Source: CAYLYU01 sp964501925
GTDB taxonomy: Bacteria; Pseudomonadota; Zetaproteobacteria; Mariprofundales; Mariprofundaceae
Assembly (NCBI GenBank): GCA_964501925.1
Contig: CAZCTM010000034.1
Coordinates: 1 to 17,728 of the forward strand
Reading direction: 5' to 3'
Length of the DNA stretch: 17,728 bases
Shown: positions 1-6,219 of the stretch, one piece after another
Position numbering within the stretch: the stretch's first letter is position 1
Layout: each line of letters opens with the position of its first letter
Position numbers and translations under genes: made by a program
The notes under the pieces: model-generated
What the model was told of the DNA's origin: nothing
What the model saw: only the letters and a program-made list of their open reading frames with translations
Databases searched by the model: none

Positions 1-1437
1 GCGCTGGCACACATGGCTGCTCATCGCCGGTGGAGCCAGCAGATGATCGTGGATAACTGGAGTCCCTTTCAGCGTATCGCTGTGGAGACTTTCGAGGACT
101 CCCGTGTGGACTATCTGGCGATTCGCAGATATCCGGGACTGCGAAAACTGTTCCTGGCCCTGCATCCTGTGCCAAGGGAATCGGATCTTGCCCTGAAAGA
201 CGTGTCACTCATTCGCTTGAGGCTGGCACTGGTTTCCCGTGCGATTCTGGATCCTGATTTTGAGGTTCAGAATCACGACATACGTGAGTTCGTCGGTAAG
301 TTCTTCGAGGTCATGAAGGATGACAAGGCATCGAGTATGGATGTGGCCCGTATCGCACTTTCGTTTATTGCCCGTACCAGGACCCAGGAGGACCTTCTGC
401 CCAAGGTTTATTTCCGCAATACCGAAGTCGATTACCGTGATGACAACCGGCACTTGTGGATTTACATCGAGCCGGGCGATGAAGAGGAGATGTTTGAGCA
501 TCTCGACCAGAAAAGCGAGAGTGATGAAGGGGAAGAGCAGGGGCTTCCTCCCAGGCACTATCATGAGTGGGATTATCAGTCACAGCACTACCGTCCGGAC
601 TGGGTCAGTGTCTACGAGAGGCTTCATCCCGAAGGTGACGCGGAAGTGATTGATCAACTCCTGGAAAAGCATAGCGCCCTTGCAAAACGTCTGAAGCGTA
701 TCCTGGACATGCTCAAACCGCAGGAGAGGGTGCGTATCCGCTTTCAGGAAGACGGGAGTGAACTTGATCTGGATGTAGCCATTCGTTCCCTCATTGATCT
801 CAAGAGTGGTGCTTCACCGGATCCACGCATCAACATGAGCCACAGGACTGCCGGCAGGAGCCTGGCCGTATCCCTTGTGCTCGACCTTTCGGAGTCACTG
901 AACGACAAGGCTACAGGCTGTGACCAGACCATCCTGGAGCTTTCACAGGAGGCTGTTTCCCTGCTGGCCTGGGCCATCGAACAGCTTGGCGATCCCCTGT
1001 CGATCGGCGGCTTCCACTCCAATACCCGTCATGATGTTCGCTATTATCACCTCAAGGGGTTCTCCGAGAAGTGGAATGATGAGGTGAAGGCACGCGTGGC
1101 AGCCATGGAGGCGGGCTTTTCCACCCGTATGGGTGCGGCCATGCGGCACGCAGGCCACTATCTGAAGAATCAGAAGGCGGACAAGAAATTGATGCTGATT
1201 CTGACGGATGGGGAGCCATCGGATATCGATGTCGATGATGAGCGGATGCTGATCGAGGATGCACGCGTGGCTGTCAGGGAACTGGACCGGGACGGGATCT
1301 ACTCCTACTGCATCAACCTTGATCCCAAGGCCGATGAATATGTGGCCGACATCTTCGGGAGACAATACAGCATTATCGACCATGTGGATCGCCTGCCGGA
1401 GAAACTGCCAGAACTGTTTATTTCACTGACGAAATAG
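1..1437 (+). CDS. cbbO: CbbO/NorD-family VWA-domain protein, putative Rubisco activase subunit (5' partial)
   Basis: The frame is open from base 1 and the first ATG (base 13) is internal, so this is the C-terminal ~478 residues of a longer protein; family members usually run well over 600 residues. Numbering from the ATG at 13, the C-terminal third is a von Willebrand factor A domain with a complete MIDAS metal site: D291-L-S293-E-S295, T371, and D399 in LTDGEPSD. The N-terminal part has the EDSRVDYLA...YPGL signature typical of CbbO/NorD proteins, followed by an acidic stretch (about 150-180). CbbO partners the AAA+ protein CbbQ to remove inhibitory sugar phosphates from Rubisco; NorD is the relative found beside nitric oxide reductase. 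The CBB genes to the right favour CbbO, but the cbbQ and Rubisco neighbours are off-window, so NorD remains possible. It ends in TAG, with no obvious strong terminator after it. Confidence 0.8.
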   Translation, partial: ALAHMAAHRRWSQQMIVDNWSPFQRIAVETFEDSRVDYLAIRRYPGLRKLFLALHPVPRESDLALKDVSLIRLRLALVSRAILDPDFEVQNHDIREFVGKFFEVMKDDKASSMDVARIALSFIARTRTQEDLLPKVYFRNTEVDYRDDNRHLWIYIEPGDEEEMFEHLDQKSESDEGEEQGLPPRHYHEWDYQSQHYRPDWVSVYERLHPEGDAEVIDQLLEKHSALAKRLKRILDMLKPQERVRIRFQEDGSELDLDVAIRSLIDLKSGASPDPRINMSHRTAGRSLAVSLVLDLSESLNDKATGCDQTILELSQEAVSLLAWAIEQLGDPLSIGGFHSNTRHDVRYYHLKGFSEKWNDEVKARVAAMEAGFSTRMGAAMRHAGHYLKNQKADKKLMLILTDGEPSDIDVDDERMLIEDARVAVRELDRDGIYSYCINLDPKADEYVADIFGRQYSIIDHVDRLPEKLPELFISLTK

Positions 1438-1678
1438 CTCCTGAAGCCAAGCTGTGCAGTGCGAAAGTGCTGTATGGTTTGCCCAACCCGAACAAGTAAT
1501 TGTTGTCCGTTCATTATTGGTCAAGGTAATCGGAGTCGAGTTTTTAATCCTGTCATGGCCAGCAATGGAGACACCAACATCATGCTTCACCCCAAGCCTT
1601 GCGAGGTCCTCCTCGATGAGGAAAGGATATTCAGTTTTTCGGTGATAATGATTCATCCCTGGCAGATGAGACGGGGTC

Positions 1679-1707
1679 TTGAAATTTTTGCCTGAAATCC
1701 TTATAGA
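1679..1707 (+). promoter_or_regulatory. Candidate sigma70-type promoter upstream of the inositol operon
   Basis: TTGAAA (1679-1684) and TATAGA (1702-1707) are separated by exactly 17 bases, a good -35/-10 pair. The predicted start of transcription is near 1714. It falls inside a perfect palindrome, GGACATGTCC (1713-1722), which could be an operator. This is called by eye from consensus match and spacing only. Confidence 0.45.
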
Positions 1708-1718
1708 TAAAAGGACAT

Positions 1719-1752
1719 GTCCGCATGGATGAGCCATGACGGACTCTGCGGA
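1719..1752 (+). promoter_or_regulatory. Leader stem-loop with a mutually exclusive alternative pairing
   Basis: GTCCGCATGG (1719-1728) can pair with CCATG-a-CGGAC (1734-1744) around loop ATGAG, giving a 10-bp stem with one bulged A. The same left arm, TCCGCA (1720-1725), can instead pair perfectly with TGCGGA (1747-1752). Two competing structures at the 5' end of a long leader resemble an attenuator or protein-binding switch, but no known riboswitch class is recognised here. Confidence 0.3.
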
Positions 1753-1819
1753 AAATCTCGAAAGACAACGTCCATCACAGTCCATTGCCCTCAACGATAT
1801 TTCGTTTTGGGCTATTGCT

Positions 1820-1847
1820 CTGGTGGGCGCAGTTGCGTGTACACCAG
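1820..1847 (+). promoter_or_regulatory. Second leader hairpin upstream of the inositol-1-phosphate synthase gene
   Basis: CTGGTG (1820-1825) pairs with CACCAG (1842-1847). Inside, CGC (1828-1830) pairs with GCG (1835-1837) around an AGTT loop. No run of T follows directly, so it is not a classic terminator. It sits about 60 bases before the start codon. Confidence 0.25.
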
Positions 1848-1890
1848 GTGGATGACGCATGTTTTCGAGGGCCGCAATGAAACCATGAGG

Positions 1891-1896
1891 AAGGAG
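1891..1896 (+). promoter_or_regulatory. Shine-Dalgarno site that fixes the inositol-1-phosphate synthase start
   Basis: AAGGAG ends 10 bases before ATG 1907. The alternative GTG at 1898 would leave only one base of spacing, so ATG 1907 is preferred. Confidence 0.7.
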
Positions 1897-1906
1897 AGTG
1901 ATAAGA

Positions 1907-3070
1907 ATGGGAAAGAAACTTCGCATTGCTATCATTGGTGTAGGCAACTGCGCCAGCTCCCTGATCCAGGGGATTCATTACTATGGCCCGGAAAAGGTGG
2001 ATGACGCCATCGGATTGATGCATTGGGAGATTGGTGGCTACGCACCGCACGATATCGAGGTCGTTGCCGCCTTTGATATCGATCGGCGCAAGGTAGGTCG
2101 GGATATTAGTGAGGCTGTCTTTGCCAAGCCCAATTGCACTACGGTTTTCTGCCCCGACCTGCCGAAGTCAGGTGTGGTTGTCCAGATGGGAAGAGTACTG
2201 GACGGCTTCTCCGGGCACATGAAGGATTATCCGGATGACTTCACCTTTGTGCTGGCCGATGATCCTGAGCCCACCCAGGATGATGTTGTCCGGATACTCA
2301 AAGAAAGCGGTGCGGAGGTGGTGATCAACTATCTACCGGTGGGCTCCGAGAAGGCAGTCCGCTGGTATGCCGAAGCGGTGATCAAGGCCGGCTGCGGCTT
2401 TGTCAACTGCATGCCGGTATTTATTGCCTCCGATCCCGAGTGGGCGGGACGCTTTGAGAAGGCGGGCTTGCCGATTGTTGGGGATGACATCAAGGCGCAA
2501 CTGGGTGCAACCATAACGCACCGCATCCTGGCCGATCTCTTCAGAAAGAGAGGTGTGCCGCTTGAACGCACCTACCAGCTGAACACGGGTGGCAATACCG
2601 ACTTCCTGAACATGCTCAACCACTCAAGGCTGGCCTCGAAGAGGGAGTCCAAGACCGAGGCGGTCCAGTCTGTACTGGCAAATCGGTTGGAATGGGAGAA
2701 CATCCACATTGGTCCTTCCGACTACGTGCCATTCCAGAAGGACAACAAGGTTGCTTTCATCCGCATGGAAGGCAAGTTGTTTGGGGATGTGCCCATGCAT
2801 CTGGAGATGCGCCTTTCGGTCGAGGATTCGCCGAATTCGGCGGGTGTTTCCGTGGATGCCATCCGCTGCTGCAAGCTGGCCATGGACCGCGGATTGGCAG
2901 GCGCAATTGAGGGGCCAAGTTCATTCTTTATGAAACATCCGCCGGTTCAATATGCGGATGACGTTGCCTGGCGCAAGACCGAGGCGTTTATTCGGGCCGG
3001 TGAGATCCATGCCGATGCTCCGGCCAATGAGAATGTTGAGGTCGAGTATGAGGCCGTTGTCAACGCATGA
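1907..3070 (+). CDS. ino1: L-myo-inositol-1-phosphate synthase
   Basis: This 387-residue enzyme converts D-glucose 6-phosphate to L-myo-inositol 1-phosphate (EC 5.5.1.4) with NAD as bound cofactor, in the cytoplasm. The N-terminal Rossmann motif GVGNCASS (residues 11-18) is clear. The C-terminal half has the family blocks GDDIKAQLGATITHR, QLNTGGNTDFLNML and SKTEAV that line the active site. It looks like the shorter actinobacterial/archaeal type of the enzyme rather than the ~500-residue eukaryotic type. The start is set at ATG 1907, because AAGGAG (1891-1896) lies 10 bases before it; an in-frame GTG at 1898 is too close to that site. The stop codon overlaps the next gene by 23 bases, so the pair is almost certainly co-transcribed. 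Next to a CDP-inositol-type enzyme, its product is probably used for a phosphodiester solute or lipid rather than for free inositol alone. Confidence 0.93.
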   Translation: MGKKLRIAIIGVGNCASSLIQGIHYYGPEKVDDAIGLMHWEIGGYAPHDIEVVAAFDIDRRKVGRDISEAVFAKPNCTTVFCPDLPKSGVVVQMGRVLDGFSGHMKDYPDDFTFVLADDPEPTQDDVVRILKESGAEVVINYLPVGSEKAVRWYAEAVIKAGCGFVNCMPVFIASDPEWAGRFEKAGLPIVGDDIKAQLGATITHRILADLFRKRGVPLERTYQLNTGGNTDFLNMLNHSRLASKRESKTEAVQSVLANRLEWENIHIGPSDYVPFQKDNKVAFIRMEGKLFGDVPMHLEMRLSVEDSPNSAGVSVDAIRCCKLAMDRGLAGAIEGPSSFFMKHPPVQYADDVAWRKTEAFIRAGEIHADAPANENVEVEYEAVVNA

Positions 3071-4373
3071 TGCCCTGATTCTCGCTGCCGGGCGAGGTGA
3101 GCGGTTGCTGAACTATCAGGGGCTGCCCAAGCCCCTGATTTCGTTTCTGGGGCTCCCATTGCTCTTGCGCATCATGAAGACCCTGGCCCGGGCCGGCATG
3201 AAGCGAGTTGTGGTGGTGGTGGGTCATCAGGCTGAGCAGGTAGCTGATGCGGCGGAAAGATATGCCCGGGAGACCGGGCTTGAGCTTCAGGTCATTCATG
3301 CCGAAAACTGGGAAAGGGGCAACGGTTTTTCCGCCCTGGCAGCACGTGACCATTTTGATCATCCGTTCCTGATGGTGATGTGTGATCATGTCTTTGAACC
3401 CCGAATGCTGGCGGAGCTTTCACGGCGTAATCCGCCTGAGGATGGCTTGCTGCTTGCTGTTGACCGACGAAAGAACGCCCCGGCAGTGAATATGGATGAT
3501 GTGACCCGTGTACGGACGAGAGGGGACCGTATCATGGATATCGGCAAGGGTCTGGAGTCCTTCGACTGTTTTGATGTGGGTGCATTTCACTGTACACCAG
3601 CGGTTTTTGCAGCACTTGAATCATCCGGCGACGGTACTCTGACCGGTGCCGTGCGCCTGTTGGCCAGGGAAAACAGGGCGTTCATCTGGGATATCGGCCA
3701 GTCTTTCTGGGCAGATCTCGATGACAGGGATGAGCTGGAAAAGGCCCGGAAGGCGATGCTGAACCAGGCGGGCAGCAAGATGCATGACGGCCCTGTTGCG
3801 CGGTTTATCAATCGACCGATTTCCCGGCGATTGACGGGCTGGCTGCTGAATCATGACATTTCACCCATGCAGGTCACATGGGCCAGCTTTGGCCTGGCCT
3901 TGCTGGCGTCGATCCTGATCATCTTTCCTTCCTGGATATCTCTGGTCCTTGGCGGTGTGCTGGCCCAGCTGGCCAGCATCACCGACGGCTGTGATGGCGA
4001 GATCGCCCGACTGACGTTGCGTGAAAGTGAGGGAGGAGGCTGGCTGGATGCCGTGCTTGACCGTTATGCGGATGCGTTTCTCATAACGGGATTCACGCTC
4101 CACGGGATGTGGCATGAGCTGTTGGGCATCGAGGTGGTGGCTGCGGGACTGCTGGCAATGAGTGGCACCCTGATCAACAGCTATACGGCGGACAAATACG
4201 ACGGCTGGATGAGAAAACAGGGAAAGAAACACCGGTTTCGTCTGGGTCGTGATGTGCGAATCATGGCAGTCATGCTGGCGGCGTTTCTGGATCTGCCTTT
4301 GATCCTGCTGTGGGGGCTTGCATTGCTGATGCATGCCGAGAACGTTCGCAGGATGGTCGTGGTTCTGAGATGA
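3048..4373 (+). CDS. Bifunctional CTP:inositol-1-phosphate cytidylyltransferase / CDP-alcohol phosphotransferase (di-myo-inositol-phosphate-phosphate synthase type)
   Basis: A 441-residue fusion. Residues ~5-240 are a sugar-nucleotidyltransferase domain: LAAGRGERL (12-20), PKPL (27-30), the NGFSAL block (~92) and the metal aspartate in CDHVF (~113). Residues ~260-440 are a membrane CDP-alcohol phosphotransferase with the full signature D313-xx-D316-G317-xx-A320-R321-x8-G330-xxx-D334-xxx-D338 and several hydrophobic segments. In characterised fusions of this kind the first domain makes CDP-inositol and the second joins it to inositol-1-phosphate, giving phosphorylated di-myo-inositol phosphate. 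Overlap with the inositol-1-phosphate synthase gene strongly supports inositol as substrate. Other fusions of these domains act in phospholipid or phosphonolipid synthesis, so an inositol lipid is the main alternative. ATG 3048 is chosen because TTGAGGT lies 6-9 bases upstream and the conserved domain starts at once; upstream in-frame ATGs lie deep in the previous gene. Confidence 0.82.
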   Translation: MRPLSTHDALILAAGRGERLLNYQGLPKPLISFLGLPLLLRIMKTLARAGMKRVVVVVGHQAEQVADAAERYARETGLELQVIHAENWERGNGFSALAARDHFDHPFLMVMCDHVFEPRMLAELSRRNPPEDGLLLAVDRRKNAPAVNMDDVTRVRTRGDRIMDIGKGLESFDCFDVGAFHCTPAVFAALESSGDGTLTGAVRLLARENRAFIWDIGQSFWADLDDRDELEKARKAMLNQAGSKMHDGPVARFINRPISRRLTGWLLNHDISPMQVTWASFGLALLASILIIFPSWISLVLGGVLAQLASITDGCDGEIARLTLRESEGGGWLDAVLDRYADAFLITGFTLHGMWHELLGIEVVAAGLLAMSGTLINSYTADKYDGWMRKQGKKHRFRLGRDVRIMAVMLAAFLDLPLILLWGLALLMHAENVRRMVVVLR

Positions 4374-5005
4374 TCCGTTCCAGCCTGAAACTGCCGGTGC
4401 ACATGGAGTCCAGGGAAACGGATTCAGAACCCCCCGCATGGTATTCCAGATCGCTTGAACGCGTGCGTGGCATCCTCCTTCGCTCACGTGTTCCGGAGGA
4501 TGCAGGTCATGCGGAAGACACCCTGGCCTGGCTCAGGCGTTTATATCCCTCTGCGGACTGGACCCTGTGTTTTGCCGCACTGGCGCATGATGTTGAGCGT
4601 GCATTGCCCGAAGATAAACGGGTAAACCGCCGGGATTTCGCTGATGATGACGATTTCAGGACCGCGCATGCAGCTAATTCCGCGCGTCTGGCTGCATCCA
4701 TTCTCCATTCGGCACAGGCGTCCGGGAAAGTGATCAGGGATGCAACCCGGCTGATCCTTCACCATGAAGAAGGGGGGGATGATACAAGGCTTGCAGCCCT
4801 GAGGGACGCAGATGCACTGTCATTCTATACCCATAACCTGCCGTATTACCTGTTGCGAGAGGGGTGGGTTGAAACCCTTCGGCGTTCATGCTGGGGGGTT
4901 GGGCGATTGTCACCTTTTGCCCGCAGGCTGCTGGAGGAATTCCCGTTTGCTGATCCTCGCGTAAGGATGCTCGTGCGCGAAGCGCTGACAAGCGGGCCGG
5001 CCTAA
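4370..5005 (+). CDS. HD-domain metal-dependent hydrolase or oxygenase-like protein in the inositol operon
   Basis: This 211-residue protein overlaps the previous gene by ATGA (4370-4373), so translation is probably coupled. I do not recognise a named family. The residues show an HD-superfamily metal site: H47, H73-D74 (AALAHD), H100, H131-H132 (LILHHEE) and D146/D148 (RDADAL). That is more histidines than the minimal H-HD-D set and would allow two metals. No signal peptide or membrane segment is seen. HD proteins are mostly phosphohydrolases, so a role as the phosphatase that finishes di-myo-inositol phosphate synthesis is attractive. Myo-inositol oxygenase and PhnZ are di-iron HD proteins with an H-HD-H-H-D set, so an oxygenase is a second option. 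Both are inferences from context. A UUCG-loop terminator follows directly. Confidence 0.75.
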   Translation: MIRSSLKLPVHMESRETDSEPPAWYSRSLERVRGILLRSRVPEDAGHAEDTLAWLRRLYPSADWTLCFAALAHDVERALPEDKRVNRRDFADDDDFRTAHAANSARLAASILHSAQASGKVIRDATRLILHHEEGGDDTRLAALRDADALSFYTHNLPYYLLREGWVETLRRSCWGVGRLSPFARRLLEEFPFADPRVRMLVREALTSGPA

Positions 5006-5008
5006 TCG

Positions 5009-5034
5009 CCCGGGTAACTTCGGTCCGGGGTTTT
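5009..5034 (+). terminator. Rho-independent terminator of the inositol operon
   Basis: CCCGG (5009-5013) pairs with CCGGG (5025-5029). The upper stem AC/GT closes a stable C(UUCG)G tetraloop (5018-5023), with a 3-base bulge (5014-5016) on the left arm. GTTTTC follows at 5030-5035. It starts 4 bases after the stop codon of the HD gene. Confidence 0.7.
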
Positions 5035-5052
5035 CACGGAGTTGCATGAGAA

Positions 5053-5074
5053 AGGGCGGCCTTGCGGCCGCCCT
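5053..5074 (-). terminator. Terminator hairpin of the leftward CBB cluster
   Basis: AGGGCGGCC (5053-5061) and GGCCGCCCT (5066-5074) form a perfect 9-bp stem with a TTGC loop. On the minus strand the stem is followed by TTCTC, a short T-rich tail. It lies about 30 bases beyond the fba stop codon and faces the + strand terminator at 5009-5034. Confidence 0.7.
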
Positions 5075-5102
5075 CATCGGTTGTGTGCCTGAAATGAACG
5101 CC

Positions 5103-6140
5103 CTACTTATAGAAATCGACCATCTCTTCCAGGCGCTTGGCTCTGATCTTGTCGGCATGGCCTGCGCATCCGAAGGCCTCATAGCGCGCCTTGCAGATCT
5201 CCTTCATCCCGTTCTTGGCCTCCTTGAGGAACTTGCGCGGGTCAAAGTTGGATGGATTTTCGGCCAGATGTCGGCGGATGGATCCGGTTGAGGCCATGCG
5301 CAGGTCGGTATCGATATTGACCTTGCGCACACCGTGCCTGATGCCTTCGACAATTTCCTCTACCGGCACACCATAGGTCTGGCCCATATCACCCCCGTAA
5401 TCGTTGATGATCTTCAGCCAGTCCTGGGGTACGGAAGATGAGCCATGCATGACCAGGTGCGTGTTTGGAATCTTGGCATGAATTTCCTTTACGCGGTCAA
5501 TGGCCAGAATATCGCCTGTCGGAGGACGGGTGAACTTGTAGGCACCATGGCTCGTGCCAATGGCAATGGCCAGTGCATCCACACCGGTCTGTTCAACGAA
5601 GTCCTTGGCCTCATCCGGATCGGTCAGAAGCTGACTCATATCCAGCTTGCCTTCGGCACCGTGACCGTCTTCCTCGCCCATCTCGCCGGTTTCCAGTGAG
5701 CCCAGACAGCCCAGCTCACCCTCGACGGACACGCCGCATGCGTGGGCGATATCGCAAACAAGCTTGGTGGTTTCAACATTGTATTCGAAAGTGGAAGGGG
5801 TTTTCATGTCCGGCATCAGGGAGCCATCCATCATGACGGAAGAGAAGCCGGACTGGATTGAGCGCACGCAAACAGCAGGTTCGGATCCATGATCCTGATG
5901 CATGCAGATCGGAATATGCGGATATTGCTCGATAGCCGCCAGAATCAGATGGCGCAGGAAAGCCTCGCCCGCATAGGCGCGAGCACCCGCCGAACCCTGC
6001 ATGATAACCGGGGAGTTGGTTTCATTGGCAGCCTCCATGATTGCCTGCACCTGCTCCAGATTGTTCACGTTGAACGCCGGCATGCCGAAATCGTTTTCTG
6101 CTGCGTAATCCAGAAGTTGTCTTAATGATATCAGAGCCAT
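5103..6140 (-). CDS. fba: Class II fructose-bisphosphate aldolase
   Basis: This 345-residue zinc enzyme reversibly condenses DHAP with glyceraldehyde-3-phosphate to fructose-1,6-bisphosphate. In CBB organisms it usually also joins DHAP to erythrose-4-phosphate, giving sedoheptulose-1,7-bisphosphate. The class II signature is clear: H81-Q-D83-H84 (D83 catalytic, H84 a zinc ligand), E142 in EGELG, H198 in GTSHGAYK and H232 in HGSSS. Its length fits the CbbA/Fba subtype of autotrophic proteobacteria. Start ATG 6140 has a perfect AGGAGG seven bases upstream (6148-6153 on the opposite strand). It is the last gene of the leftward cluster, 79 bases after pyk, and a strong hairpin follows. Confidence 0.95.
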   Translation of the reverse strand: MALISLRQLLDYAAENDFGMPAFNVNNLEQVQAIMEAANETNSPVIMQGSAGARAYAGEAFLRHLILAAIEQYPHIPICMHQDHGSEPAVCVRSIQSGFSSVMMDGSLMPDMKTPSTFEYNVETTKLVCDIAHACGVSVEGELGCLGSLETGEMGEEDGHGAEGKLDMSQLLTDPDEAKDFVEQTGVDALAIAIGTSHGAYKFTRPPTGDILAIDRVKEIHAKIPNTHLVMHGSSSVPQDWLKIINDYGGDMGQTYGVPVEEIVEGIRHGVRKVNIDTDLRMASTGSIRRHLAENPSNFDPRKFLKEAKNGMKEICKARYEAFGCAGHADKIRAKRLEEMVDFYK

Positions 6141-6219
6141 GGTTTATCCTCCTAAAGTGTCCTTGCGGTTGGAAATATTGATCCTTACGGTTCAGAAATG
6201 CAATTTGCCATTTCGCTGT

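Larger units (their letters stand above)
1438..1906 (+). other. 469-base intergenic region and probable leader of the inositol operon
   Basis: No convincing gene lies between cbbO and the inositol-1-phosphate synthase gene. A minus-strand open frame spans 1423-1947, but it has no recognisable motif, its start lies inside the next gene, and its composition does not look like protein. The region holds a candidate promoter (1679-1707), a 10-bp palindrome at the predicted transcription start (1713-1722), and at least two hairpin-forming stretches (1719-1752 and 1820-1847). If the promoter is real, the 5' leader is about 190 nt, long enough for post-transcriptional control. Confidence 0.6.

Noticed and set aside
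1423..1947. A 174-codon minus-strand open frame across the cbbO-inositol spacer
   Set aside because: It begins inside the inositol-1-phosphate synthase gene and ends inside cbbO, is rich in cysteine, histidine and threonine with no domain, and lacks a convincing start site. A decayed gene cannot be excluded.
3185..3235. GTG-rich repetitive stretch in the nucleotidyltransferase gene
   Set aside because: It encodes a run of valines in a core beta strand of the Rossmann-like fold, not a DNA repeat element.
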